DNA from: Clostridium sp. CAG:964
Lineage (GTDB): Bacteria > Bacillota > Clostridia > Oscillospirales > Acutalibacteraceae
Direction of reading: 5' to 3'
Assembly (NCBI GenBank): GCA_000435335.1
Contig: FR891336.1
Span: 1 to 51,381, forward strand
DNA length: 51,381 nucleotides
This document shows, in pieces, positions 43,196-51,381 of this stretch. The notes below the pieces were generated by a model that was not told the DNA's origin, made no database searches, and saw only the letters and a program-made list of their open reading frames with translations. Each line of letters starts with the position of its first letter. The stretch's first letter is position 1. The position numbers and the translations under genes are program-made.

Positions 43196-45799
43196 ATGAA
43201 AAAAAGTAAAAAGGTTATTGCTGTAATTGCTTCTGCCGTTATATTGCAGAGTGTAGCGGCAGCGGCAAGTATTACTGCCTATGGCTATACCGACGGTCAA
43301 ACGGAAGCAGTGCAGGCCACAGAGTCTGTCAGCACCGCAGCAGAGCAGCAGAAGGGTGCAGATGAATACGCCTCCGTACCAAAGGCAGCAGCCTTAGGCG
43401 ACAGTGAGGCAGACACAAAGACACTGCACTTTGGCAGCTATGAATACGAAGTAGTAGACAGCACTGTAAAAATTGTTAAATATACAGGCAATGAAAGCAG
43501 TGTAAAAATTCCGGACAGCATTAACGGACGCAGCGTAACAAAAATAGGGGAATATGCCTTTGAGGAGAAGCAGAGCTTAACAGAGGTAATTTTACCGAAT
43601 AAGCTCGAGTCTATTGGAGATTTTGCCTTTTTTGGATGCATTAAGCTGAAAAAGCTTGATATACCTCAAACAGTAAAGGAAATCGGACAGAATGCAGTGG
43701 GTTATTTTGAAAAGAATAACATTATGTCCCCTGTGGACGGCATAGTTATAATAGGACATGAAAATGAGACTGTTAAAAAATATGCAAATGAATGCGGCTT
43801 TTCTTATAAGGACGAGGATGTAATTGAGGCTTCCCAAATCACCTTAAACCGATGCACTGCCGTATTGGGCGTAGGTGAAAGCTTTAAAATAACAGCCACA
43901 GTAACGCCGCAAAACGCTGTTGCCGAGGTTACATATCAATCAAGCAATGTTAATGCTGTTAAGGTATTGCCGGACGGTACTGTTAGGGCGGTAGGCATAG
44001 GCGAGGCCCGCATTACGGTTATGACCGACAACGGCAAAGCGGCATACTGCAATGTTACGGTAAGACGAGCACCAGGCAGTGTTTCTGTCAGCAAATCGAA
44101 GGTGACGCTTGGAGTTGGCGAAAAATACAGGCTAAGCTGTACACTGCCATACGGTACTGCCGCAAACGGCTTTATTTATAGCTCAAGCAACAGCTCTGTT
44201 GTAAGGGTGGACAAAAAAACAGGCGAGTTTACTGCAAGGGGTGTAGGCACGGCAAAGCTTACCGTAAGAACCTACAACGGCAAAACAGCGGTTTGCACCG
44301 TAACTGTAAAAGAAGCACCTAAAAGTATTTCACTGAATAAAAGACAGATTACTCTCGGAATAGGAGAGGAGTTTGACCTAGACAGTAGCTTGCCGTCAGG
44401 CTGCGGAGCATACAGTGTGAAATATTCTACCAACAATTCCGAGATAGCCGCTGTAAGAGCAGGCGGAGGACTTGTTACGGCAAAGGCGGTCGGCACAGCA
44501 AAAATAATCGTAAAAACCTACAACGGCAAGGCAGCGGTTTGCACCGTAACTGTAAAAAAAGCCCCATCGTCTGTTGGCTTAAATAAAACACGGCTTGTAC
44601 TTGGCGTAGGCGAAAAGTTTGATCTGGACAGCCATCTGCCATCGGGCTGTGGAGCATGCAATGTAACATATTCTACAAACAATTCCAAGGCAGCTTCTGT
44701 AAGAAAAGCAGGCGGACTTGTTACGGCAAAGGCGGTCGGCACAGCAAAAATAACAGTAAAAACCTACAACGGAAAAACGGCGGTTTGCACTGTAATTGTA
44801 AAAAAACCGCCCAAAAGCGTTTCATTGAATAAAAAAGAAATCACTTTGGGCGTGGGAGAGGAATTTGACCTTAACAGTCGTTTGCCATCGGGCTGCGGGG
44901 CATACAATGTAACATATTCTACAAACAATTCCAAGGTAGCCGTTGTAAGAAAAGCAGGCGGACTTGTTACGGCAAAGGCGGTAGGCACAGCAAAAATAAC
45001 AGTAAAAACCTACAACGGAAAAACGGCGGTTTGTACTGTAACTGTAAAAAAGGCACCTAACAAAATAACAATGAATACAGGCAAAATTACGCTGGGCTTA
45101 AAGGACAGCTTTACCCTGTATGTGGATTATCCTAATGGCAGCAGCTGCAGCAGCCTAACCTTTACATCAAGTAATCCAAAGGTTGTAAGCGTTGACAAAA
45201 AAGGTAAAATAACAGCCAAAAGCTATGGCAAGGCAGTTATTACCGCTTTGTCATATAACGGTAAAAAAACAAGCTGTAAGGTAACTGTTGAAAAAAATAT
45301 AATTACCGACCTTACATTAATTGCTAAAAGTCAAGAAAGCTTCCACGGCACAAAATACCGCACATGGTTCTATGGAGCAGAGTGGAGCAGTGTTGACTGG
45401 TGTGCAATATATGTAAGCTGGCTGTATGGCAGGGTAGACGGTATAAACAAGTATGTTGTAAAAACAGACGGTGCCGGATGTTTTGCTCGTGAGGGCGTGG
45501 CGAAGGGCCTTGGCAAGTGGTACGAAAGCAACTATTCCTGTCCGTCCACTACCCCGAAGGCCGGCGATGTAGTAACCTTTACTTGGAATGGTATGGGAAG
45601 GGTATATACTCAGGATATTTACTACAGCAACCATGTAGCATATGTATACGCTGTTGATAATACATACATTTACACAGTAGAAGGCAACACCGTGGCAAAG
45701 GGTGAAAAGTATGGCACTGCAAATAACTCAAGGGTAGTGTTAAAACGCTATGACAAAAACAGCGGCGTTATTAACGGCTATTTCAGACCTTATTATTAA
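43196..45799 (+). CDS. Secreted BIG2-repeat protein with CHAP peptidase/amidase domain
   Basis: About 867 residues, AAAGGAG 7 nt before the ATG. Signal peptide at about 1-29. A BspA-type leucine-rich unit lies at about 70-170 (VKIPDSINGRSVTKIGEYAF, ending with EIGQNAVGYF). Six to seven Ig-like BIG2 repeats of about 80 residues follow; three are nearly identical. The C-terminal CHAP domain (about 700-867) has its catalytic Cys in SVDWCAIYVSWLYG and its His in YYSNHVAYVYAV. It should cut peptide bonds in peptidoglycan or act on surface peptides, held at the cell surface by the BIG2 stalk. No LPXTG motif is seen. Confidence 0.87.
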   Translation: MKKSKKVIAVIASAVILQSVAAAASITAYGYTDGQTEAVQATESVSTAAEQQKGADEYASVPKAAALGDSEADTKTLHFGSYEYEVVDSTVKIVKYTGNESSVKIPDSINGRSVTKIGEYAFEEKQSLTEVILPNKLESIGDFAFFGCIKLKKLDIPQTVKEIGQNAVGYFEKNNIMSPVDGIVIIGHENETVKKYANECGFSYKDEDVIEASQITLNRCTAVLGVGESFKITATVTPQNAVAEVTYQSSNVNAVKVLPDGTVRAVGIGEARITVMTDNGKAAYCNVTVRRAPGSVSVSKSKVTLGVGEKYRLSCTLPYGTAANGFIYSSSNSSVVRVDKKTGEFTARGVGTAKLTVRTYNGKTAVCTVTVKEAPKSISLNKRQITLGIGEEFDLDSSLPSGCGAYSVKYSTNNSEIAAVRAGGGLVTAKAVGTAKIIVKTYNGKAAVCTVTVKKAPSSVGLNKTRLVLGVGEKFDLDSHLPSGCGACNVTYSTNNSKAASVRKAGGLVTAKAVGTAKITVKTYNGKTAVCTVIVKKPPKSVSLNKKEITLGVGEEFDLNSRLPSGCGAYNVTYSTNNSKVAVVRKAGGLVTAKAVGTAKITVKTYNGKTAVCTVTVKKAPNKITMNTGKITLGLKDSFTLYVDYPNGSSCSSLTFTSSNPKVVSVDKKGKITAKSYGKAVITALSYNGKKTSCKVTVEKNIITDLTLIAKSQESFHGTKYRTWFYGAEWSSVDWCAIYVSWLYGRVDGINKYVVKTDGAGCFAREGVAKGLGKWYESNYSCPSTTPKAGDVVTFTWNGMGRVYTQDIYYSNHVAYVYAVDNTYIYTVEGNTVAKGEKYGTANNSRVVLKRYDKNSGVINGYFRPYY
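44315..45052 (+). repeat. Three near-identical 246-bp tandem repeats
   Basis: Units 44315-44560, 44561-44806 and 44807-45052 each code for one 82-residue BIG2 domain. The segments LPSGCGAYNVTYSTNNSK, GGLVTAKAVGTAKI and VKTYNGKTAVCTV recur with very few changes also at DNA level. Older, more divergent BIG2 units lie on both sides. Confidence 0.9.
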
Positions 45800-45876
45800 T
45801 GTAAGGCAAGGCAGCATATTGTAAGGCTATGCATAAAGGTCAGACAACGAATAAAGACCGCAATATAAAGCATAAC

Positions 45877-45914
45877 AAAGGGCATTGAGGAAATTATCCT
45901 CTATGCCCTTTTGT
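45877..45914 (+). terminator. Terminator of the BIG2/CHAP gene
   Basis: AAAGGGCAT-GAGG pairs with CCTC-ATGCCCTTT, followed by TTGT. Confidence 0.85.
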
Positions 45915-45934
45915 ATGCTGCAATTAAATATGAA

Positions 45935-45973
45935 TAAAAAAGGCTTAACACCGCCGAAAGACGGTATTAAGCC
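45935..45973 (-). terminator. Terminator of the CdaR-like regulator gene
   Basis: On the minus strand GGCTTAATACCG pairs with CGGTGTTAAGCC, followed by a T-run (plus-strand A-run 45935-45941). Confidence 0.85.
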
Positions 45974-45998
45974 AAGTCTGAAGCTAAGTTTTATGTAA

Positions 45999-47084
45999 TT
46001 AGTATTTAGCAGGGTTAGCTGAGAGGTACTTTTTAACCATCAGTGCTACCTTAAACACAATAGCGTCCTCAAACTCACGCAGGTCAAGACCAGTAAGCTT
46101 CTTTATCTTTTCAAGTCTGTACACCAATGTGTTTCTGTGTACGAAAAGCTTTCGGGAGGTTTCCGATACATTTAGGCTGTTCTCAAAGAACTTTTGAATG
46201 GTAAACAGGGTTTCCTGATCAAGTGACTCTATAGAGCTTTTTTTGAATACCTCTTTTAGGAACATTTCGCACAATGTTGTAGGCAGCTGGTAAATAAGTC
46301 TTGCAATACCAAGATTGTCATAGCTGATAATAGACCTTTCGGTGTCAAACACTTTGCCGACCTCAAGTGCAACCTGTGCCTCCTTGAACGAACGGGCAAG
46401 ATCCTTAATGCCTGTTACAACGGTGCCTATACCTACCGTACAGTGTGTATAGAATTCGCTTGAAAGCGTGTCTACAATAGAGCTTGCAAGCTTTTCAAGG
46501 TCTTTAGAATCTATTCCTGTGCGTATTTCCTTTACCAAAGCAATATCGGTTTCGTTTATGCTTATAACAAAGTCCTTTGATTTGTCAGGGAAGAAATTTT
46601 GTACAACATCATAAGCGGAAATGTCTGTTTTTGATGTTACCTTAATAAGCATACAAACTCTGGTAACTTCAGAATTAAACCTAAGCTCTCTTGCCTTTAG
46701 GTAAATATCACCCGGCAAAATGTTGTCAAGAATAACATTCTTTATAAAGTTTGCTCTGTCATATTTTTCGTCGTAGTATTGCTTTATGCTGCTTAAAGAT
46801 ACAGCCAAAAGCTGTGCATATCTCTGGGCAATATCGTCACTGCCCTCAATGAATACTGCGTATTCGCTGCTGCTGCCTGTGCCGAATGACTTAAATGTTT
46901 GTCCATTTATTACAAATGGTGTTGATGCACTAAGTGTTTCGGTTGTGACACTATCAATTACTTCGCCGATTCTGCCAAGCTCACTGCAGGCAATTACTAC
47001 TGAAGTATCATCAATAACGCCAATAGCACGGTCAACGGCATCTTTCATTTGGTGAATAACGCCTTGAAACAGTCTGTTAGACAT
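45999..47084 (-). CDS. CdaR/PucR-family transcriptional regulator
   Basis: 361 residues. An N-terminal diacid-sensor-like domain lies at about 1-130 (VIDDTSVVIACSELGRIGE), a GGDEF-like middle domain at about 140-270, and a PucR C-terminal helix-turn-helix at about 295-355 (LNVSETSRKLFVHRNTLVYRL, then LTGLDLREFEDAIVFKVAL). Family members sense small acids or sugar diacids and activate nearby catabolic genes. No such genes are adjacent, so the target is not apparent. GAGGGATTTTAT precedes the ATG. Confidence 0.87.
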   Translation of the reverse strand: MSNRLFQGVIHQMKDAVDRAIGVIDDTSVVIACSELGRIGEVIDSVTTETLSASTPFVINGQTFKSFGTGSSSEYAVFIEGSDDIAQRYAQLLAVSLSSIKQYYDEKYDRANFIKNVILDNILPGDIYLKARELRFNSEVTRVCMLIKVTSKTDISAYDVVQNFFPDKSKDFVISINETDIALVKEIRTGIDSKDLEKLASSIVDTLSSEFYTHCTVGIGTVVTGIKDLARSFKEAQVALEVGKVFDTERSIISYDNLGIARLIYQLPTTLCEMFLKEVFKKSSIESLDQETLFTIQKFFENSLNVSETSRKLFVHRNTLVYRLEKIKKLTGLDLREFEDAIVFKVALMVKKYLSANPAKY

Positions 47085-47425
47085 ATAAAATCCCTCGCAA
47101 TTTCTAAAAATTTAATTATCATTTATTTCGTTACGACACTCTTGTAAAAATATCACTAAAAATAATCTTGCACATTGTGAGTTTATTTTCTATCATATCC
47201 ATTTTACACAAAAATTTTGAAAATTGCAACAGTTTTAACAATAAAAAAGAGTTAATATCAAAATTTATTTTACCTGCATTGAATGTATATGTTGAATATT
47301 AACTTCAGCTGTACGGTTTTTAGAAGCAAGCCTCTGCTGTGCAACTGTAGAGGCAGACACATAAAAAGCGTGCCTGCCTCATTGAGTAAGGAAATAAAAA
47401 TGAAATGAAAAAGATGTATGCGTAA

Positions 47426-47500
47426 TTACAGCTCCTCAATGCCGAAGAACAAATCGTCGGGTAAAACACTGCCCGCCAAAACGCTGCTATAATACAGCAA
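47426..47500 (-). CDS. Candidate 24-residue small protein
   Basis: TTG at 47500 with AGGAG 9 nt upstream. The peptide begins LYYSSVLAGSVL and ends FFGIEEL, and it stops at 47426. A TATAAT-like element lies just upstream (about 47520-47530 on the minus strand). It is too short to be judged by composition; the hydrophobic start and acidic end look protein-like. The rest of 47085-47745 is A/T-rich and holds nothing else I can support. Confidence 0.35.
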   Translation of the reverse strand: MLYYSSVLAGSVLPDDLFFGIEEL

Positions 47501-47745
47501 GGAAATACACTCCTGTGCTGTTATTATAACATAAAATATATTTATAATAAAGAGTTTTCAAAAAAATAATTTATTTTATCTATAATAACCAAATTACAAA
47601 TTTAAGTATATATATGTTGAATAATTAATTTAAGAGCTAATATCAATTATTTTGAAATAGCAAGTGAGCAAACAGAAGAAAACATAAGCAATTTAAAGGA
47701 AACGAGAGATTATATATATGTAAATTAAAATTTTTAAAAAATCTG

Positions 47746-47843
47746 TTGACTTTGCCACTTGCCTATGGTATTATCATACCTGCGACAAGTTTAGGGCTTT
47801 ATGCCCTGCAAATAAAGTTTTATTTTTTACGGAGGAAAGATAT
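47746..47843 (+). promoter_or_regulatory. Promoter and leader of rplM-rpsI
   Basis: TTGACT 47746-47751, 17-nt spacer, TATTAT 47769-47774. The leader of about 60 nt contains the hairpin AGGGCTTTATGCCCT (47793-47807) and ACGGAGGAAAG before the ATG. Its place suits an L13-type autoregulatory leader, but family membership is not established. Confidence 0.7.
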
Positions 47844-48272
47844 ATGTCTACTTTTATGGCAAAAAAAGGCGAAGTAGAACGCAAGTGGTATATTCTTGAT
47901 GCTGCAGGCAAGCCACTGGGCCGCACAGCTGCTCAGGCTGCTACTCTGTTAAGAGGCAAGCACAAGCCAACCTATACACCACATGTTGACTGCGGCGATT
48001 ATGTTATCATTATTAACTGTGACAAGGCTGTGCTGACAGGCAATAAGCTTACACAGAAGCACTGGTACCGTCACACAGGTTATGTTGGTCATCTAAAGGA
48101 TACAAGATACGATACACTTATGGCTTCAAGACCTGAAAAGGCAATGGAGCTTGCTGTTAAGGGTATGGTTCCATCAAACACAATCGGCAGAGCAGCTTTA
48201 CTAAGACTAAAGCTGGTTGTAGGCGATGAGCACAAGCACCAGGCACAAAAGCCTGAGGTTTGGGACAAGTAA
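47844..48272 (+). CDS. rplM: 50S ribosomal protein L13
   Basis: 142 residues of standard length. WYILDAAGKPLGRTAAQAA (21-39), LRGKHKPTYTPHVDCGDYV and HWYRHTGYVGHLK are family signatures. It binds 23S rRNA early in 50S assembly and may regulate its own operon. Directly followed by rpsI (17 nt gap), the universal order. Confidence 0.98.
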   Translation: MSTFMAKKGEVERKWYILDAAGKPLGRTAAQAATLLRGKHKPTYTPHVDCGDYVIIINCDKAVLTGNKLTQKHWYRHTGYVGHLKDTRYDTLMASRPEKAMELAVKGMVPSNTIGRAALLRLKLVVGDEHKHQAQKPEVWDK

Positions 48273-48289
48273 GAAAGGGGGCAACATAA

Positions 48290-48691
48290 ATGTACGAACA
48301 GAAACCACATTTTTACGGCACAGGTAGAAGGAAGAGCTCTGTAGCAAGAGTCAGACTATACCAGGGAACAGGTAAAATTACAATTAACGACAGAGATATT
48401 GACGAGTATTTCGGTCTTGATACACTAAAGCTAATCGTTCGTCAGCCTCTTGAGCTTACAGAAACAACTGAGAAGTTTGATGTTGTTTGCAGAGTTGCAG
48501 GCGGCGGCGTAACAGGTCAGGCAGGTGCTATCCGTCACGGTATTTCAAGAGCACTGCTTCAGTACGACAGCGAAGCACTAAGAGCTACACTAAAGAAAGC
48601 CGGCTTCCTAACTCGTGACCCAAGAATGAAGGAGCGTAAGAAGTACGGTCTCAAGGCAGCTCGTCGCGCGCCTCAGTTCTCTAAGAGATAA
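48290..48691 (+). CDS. rpsI: 30S ribosomal protein S9
   Basis: 133 residues. GTGRRKSSVARVRL (11-24) and the C-terminal tail KKYGLKAARRAPQFSKR, which reaches the P-site tRNA, are intact. AAAGGGGGCAACATAA precedes the ATG. Base composition changes sharply right after its stop codon; the 3' end of rpsI is a known integration site for conjugative elements, which would keep this C-terminus unchanged. Confidence 0.98.
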   Translation: MYEQKPHFYGTGRRKSSVARVRLYQGTGKITINDRDIDEYFGLDTLKLIVRQPLELTETTEKFDVVCRVAGGGVTGQAGAIRHGISRALLQYDSEALRATLKKAGFLTRDPRMKERKKYGLKAARRAPQFSKR

Positions 48692-48721
48692 CAGGCCCGA
48701 CAAACCAATTCAAAAATGTTC

Positions 48722-48757
48722 AAAAAGCCCGGAACCATGCGGTTTTCCGGGCTTTTT
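48722..48757 (+). terminator. Terminator behind rpsI
   Basis: AAAAAGCCCGGAACC pairs with GGTTTTCCGGGCTTTTT, followed by C. It lies at the junction and may belong to either the chromosome or the element. Confidence 0.85.
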
Positions 48758-48828
48758 CTATTCTCGAAACGCTGATTTTGTTTCTCTAATTTTGTTCGGA
48801 TTTGAACGGTTTTGACCTCATTTTTCTT

Positions 48829-48886
48829 GATTAAAAATGGGGCAACAGGCATTTTTGACCCCGTTATGATTAAAAAATGGGGCAAC
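48829..48886 (+). repeat. Two direct repeats GATTAAAAATGGGGCAAC
   Basis: Copies at 48829-48846 and 48868-48886 (the second with one extra A). Between them lies GACCCCGTT, a partial inverted copy. They sit in the non-coding lead-in before parA and could be partition (parS), replication or integrase arm sites. Confidence 0.6.
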
Positions 48887-49133
48887 TGGGAGCCGAAATC
48901 GGGCCGTTTTTGAGAGGGATTTTCTCCCCTGTGACAGCCAGCTTTTACGGTCTGTTATTCCTGGATTTTCTTTTGGAAGGTTTGGCCGGGTTTGTCAAGG
49001 TTTGACTAAACCGAATACAGTTTATTCTGTCTTTTACATAAGATTTTTTCTATGATTCAAGTTGCAAAGTATTCGCACATTTGTAAAAATGCTCCCCTTT
49101 CTATACAATGGAGGCACAAAGGAGGCGTGTCAA

Positions 49134-49298
49134 ATGAAAAAGCGGAAACTTAAAATATATCTTACCCCCACAGAGAACCGCATTGTGATCCAGAGCCTTA
49201 ACAACCTGCGCAACGCCATGCTGAAAGAAAACCGGGACACCGGCTGTATCGACGAACTTTTGCTCAAGGTAATGTGCGCCCCGGTGAAGAAAGTATAA
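49134..49298 (+). CDS. Small conserved mobile-element protein
   Basis: 54 residues, basic. It begins KKRKLKIYLTPTENRI, followed by SLNNLRNAMLKENRDTG and DELLLKVM. AAAGGAGGCGTGTCAA precedes the ATG at 49134. Similar short proteins appear beside parA in Firmicute conjugative elements, to my knowledge without assigned function. No known DNA-binding motif can be named with confidence. Confidence 0.7.
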   Translation: MKKRKLKIYLTPTENRIVIQSLNNLRNAMLKENRDTGCIDELLLKVMCAPVKKV

Positions 49299-49446
49299 AA
49301 ACTACATATCCCCGTCCGAAAAGGGCCGTTTTATCTGCTGTTAGATAAGACGGCCTTTTTTCATGCCCGTCTTTCAGATTTCCCGCGTACATAGCCGTCC
49401 GTCTTGCCAACGGGCGGCTAAATCTATGGAAAAGGAGGACATGAAA

Positions 49447-50295
49447 ATGCCGGAACAAAGAAGCCGCCCGAAGAATGGCCGTGTGATCGCATTAGCCAAT
49501 CAGAAAGGCGGCACAGGCAAAACGACCACGACGGTCAACCTGGGCATTGGACTTGCACGTCTGGGGAAAAAGGTGCTGCTCATCGACGCAGACCCACAGG
49601 GCGACCTCACCACCTGCCTGGGCTGGCAAGATCAGGACAGCTTGCAGACCACCCTTGCCACCGTCATGGGAAAAATCATCCGTGATGAGCCATTCACCAC
49701 GGATGAGGGCATTTTGCACCACAGCGAGGGCGTAGACCTTATGCCTGCCAACATCGAATTGTCGGAGCTGGAAGTCAGTCTGGTAAACGCCATGAGCCGG
49801 GAGGTCACTTTGCGCACCTATGTCAATGAGGCAAAGAAAAACTACGATGTGGTGTTGATCGACTGTATGCCGTCCCTGGGTATGATTACCATTAACGCTC
49901 TGGCAGCAGCGGACAGCGTGATTATCCCCGTCCAGGCCCACTATCTCCCCGCAAAGGGCATGACCCAGCTTATCAAAACCATAGGCAAGGTGAAGCGTCA
50001 GATCAACCCGGCCTTAAAGGTGGACGGAGTGCTGCTCACCCTGGTGGACGGACGCACCAATCTGGCCCGCCAGACGGCGGATACCCTGCGGCAGAGCTAC
50101 GGGAGCGTTCTGAAAATCTATCGTTCCGAAATCCCCGTGGCAATCAAAGCCGCAGAAATCAGCGCCGCAGGCAAGAGTATTTACGCCTATGACAAAGGCA
50201 GCAAGGTGGCCCAGGCTTACGCAGAGTTTTCAAAGGAGGTGCTGGCAGATGGCGAAAAACAACGCGCTAAACTTCAATCTTCCCTCAGCCGATGA
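49447..50295 (+). CDS. parA: ParA-type partition ATPase (Soj-like)
   Basis: About 282 residues. The deviant Walker A ANQKGGTGKTTTTVN (about 16-30), the ADPQGDLT switch (about 50), the Walker B VVLIDCMPSLG (about 136) and the late VVKV-free ParA tail match plasmid/ICE ParA. It segregates or stabilises the element with ParB. The start at 49447 has GGAGG 8 nt upstream; an ATG two codons earlier (49441) is too close to it. Its 3' end overlaps parB by 47 nt. Confidence 0.92.
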   Translation: MPEQRSRPKNGRVIALANQKGGTGKTTTTVNLGIGLARLGKKVLLIDADPQGDLTTCLGWQDQDSLQTTLATVMGKIIRDEPFTTDEGILHHSEGVDLMPANIELSELEVSLVNAMSREVTLRTYVNEAKKNYDVVLIDCMPSLGMITINALAAADSVIIPVQAHYLPAKGMTQLIKTIGKVKRQINPALKVDGVLLTLVDGRTNLARQTADTLRQSYGSVLKIYRSEIPVAIKAAEISAAGKSIYAYDKGSKVAQAYAEFSKEVLADGEKQRAKLQSSLSR

Positions 50296-51211
50296 CCTGT
50301 TCAGCACCGAAGAAAGCCGGGCGGAGGCGCGCCTGGAAAAAGTCATCAACCTCAATCCCTCGGAAATCAGCGATTTTCCTAATCATCCATTTAAGGTGCG
50401 GATGGACGCTGCCATGCAGGAAATGACGGAGAGCGTGAAGCAGTACGGCGTTTTGGTGCCAGCTTTAGTGCGGCCCAAACCGGACGGCGGTTATGAGATG
50501 GTGGCCGGACACCGCAGGAAAAAGGCGGCGGAGCTGGCAAACCTCACAGAAATCCCCTGTATCGTGCGGCAGCTCACCGACGATGAAGCCACGATCATTA
50601 TGGTGGATTCCAACCTGCAAAGGGAACAAATCCTGCCCTCAGAAAAGGCGTTCGCCTACAAAATGAAGCTGGACGCGATGAAAAGGCAGGGACAGAGGAC
50701 GGATTTAACTTTATCGCCAGTGGCGACAAAGTTAGATACAGCGGCGCAACTCGGACGACAAAGTGGTGAAAGTAGAGATCAAGTGTTTCGTTTTATCCGC
50801 CTCACCAATCTCATCCCGGAAATTCTGGAATTGGTGGACAATTCGGTGTTGAAAGACCCGGAAACGCTGCAAATCGCCCTGCGGCCTGCGGTGGAGCTGT
50901 CCTACCTGCGAAAAGAGGAACAGGCCGACTTGTTTGCAATCATGGACGAACTGGACTGTACCCCGTCCCACGCCCAGGCCATCAAAATGCGTCAGATGTC
51001 CGAAGCCAAGACAGGCGGGGAACGATTAGCCAAGGACGCGCTTGTTTCCATTATGAAGGAGGAAAAGCCCAATCAGAAAGAACAATTCAAAATCCCAAAG
51101 GAGCGGATCAACAAATATTTTGCGCCGGGGACGCCCGCGCAGAAGATTGAGGATACCATCATCAAGGCGCTGGAGCTGTATCGAAAACGCCAACGCAGTT
51201 TAGAGCGATAA
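50249..51211 (+). CDS. parB: ParB/Spo0J-type partition protein
   Basis: About 320 residues. The ParB N-terminal CTPase/nuclease-like domain is at about 40-130, with YGVLVPALVRPKPDGGYEM, the GHRR box in VAGHRRKKAAELA and DSNLQREQILPSEKA. A helix-turn-helix region (about 170-200, LGRQSGESRDQVFRFIRLT) and a C-terminal part (about 260-320) follow. The ATG at 50249 has AAAGGAGGTG upstream, inside the parA end. Together with parA it forms a partition module of the element. Confidence 0.92.
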   Translation: MAKNNALNFNLPSADDLFSTEESRAEARLEKVINLNPSEISDFPNHPFKVRMDAAMQEMTESVKQYGVLVPALVRPKPDGGYEMVAGHRRKKAAELANLTEIPCIVRQLTDDEATIIMVDSNLQREQILPSEKAFAYKMKLDAMKRQGQRTDLTLSPVATKLDTAAQLGRQSGESRDQVFRFIRLTNLIPEILELVDNSVLKDPETLQIALRPAVELSYLRKEEQADLFAIMDELDCTPSHAQAIKMRQMSEAKTGGERLAKDALVSIMKEEKPNQKEQFKIPKERINKYFAPGTPAQKIEDTIIKALELYRKRQRSLER

Positions 51212-51381
51212 CCTTACTCACAAGGGAGAAGTGCGCCCATTTGCAGGAAAACGCCTGGCTTTGCAGGTTTCCCCTCTCCACACCTCACCCCTTCCAGACA
51301 ACCTAAACAGCCTAAAAAAGAAGATATATCCAGAGCCTTAGATGATAGAAAGCCCTGGCAGGCTTCTTTTCAACAGACGTG

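Larger units (their letters stand above)
48692..51381. mobile_element. Left end of an integrative/conjugative element behind rpsI
   Basis: From about 48.7 kb the G+C content rises clearly and codon use shifts (GTC, CTG, CCG, CGC frequent). The content is typical of a conjugative element end: a small conserved protein, parA, parB, and repeats in a 440-bp non-coding lead-in. The element continues beyond the window; no integrase or second attachment site is visible. The last 170 bases (51212-51381) hold no gene that I can support. Confidence 0.75.

Noticed and set aside
44272..44988. Three 74-codon minus-strand frames at 246-bp intervals
   Set aside because: Antisense shadows of the tandem BIG2 repeats.

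Overview
The window looks like a low-GC, Gram-positive gut Clostridia chromosome (Ruminococcus/Oscillospiraceae-like). That placement is inferred from gene content, not from a database search. Supporting signs are strong AGGAGG-type ribosome sites with several TTG/GTG starts, sigma-A type promoters (TTGACA / TATAAT), a T-box leader before cysS, QueH, DUF1292, a CdaR/PucR-type regulator, BspA/BIG2 surface proteins and lipobox lipoproteins.

Layout. (1) 1-800: a probable 6S RNA and a DUF1292 protein, both on the minus strand. (2) 0.9-10.3 kb: an accessory island. It opens with a roughly 715-nt transcription unit that has its own promoter and terminator and carries a series of Shine-Dalgarno/ATG mini-ORFs. 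Debris of an integrative element follows: a dual-frame TnpV / large-ICE-protein remnant and a decayed YafQ toxin. Next come a solitary HipA-like kinase and a two-gene minus-strand operon encoding a large COG1112-type superfamily 1 helicase and a RES-domain protein. A small plus-strand RNA with a consensus promoter fires divergently from that operon. An unassigned hairpin-rich stretch and an initiator tRNA(fMet) close the island. (3) 10.9-14.8 kb: a plus-strand cluster of cyclase-family hydrolase, double-anchored lipoprotein, HAD phosphatase and queH. (4) 15.1-18.7 kb: a carbohydrate ABC importer (binding protein and two permeases, no ATPase). (5) 18.8-22.9 kb: small conserved proteins, a SleB-like cell-wall hydrolase and a Na/phosphate cotransporter with candidate PhoP boxes. 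(6) 23.1-30.5 kb: a minus-strand housekeeping run in transcription order nth, lepA, rimO, pgsA, [T-box] cysS, uppP. (7) 30.7-45.8 kb: plus-strand genes for HAD phosphatases, a BIG2 surface protein, sbcD-sbcC, malic enzyme, valS and a BIG2-repeat/CHAP surface hydrolase. (8) 46.0-48.7 kb: a CdaR-like regulator on the minus strand, then rplM-rpsI. (9) 48.7 kb to the end: an abrupt change to GC-rich sequence with parA-parB, the left end of an integrative or conjugative element sitting directly behind rpsI.

The best candidates for undescribed biology are the helicase plus RES operon (a plausible NAD-depleting anti-phage module, inferred from domains and context) and the transcription unit at about 964-1678, whose first four SD-ATG sites share exactly the same 9-nt spacing and include start-stop and two-codon minigenes. 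Function is unproven for both.
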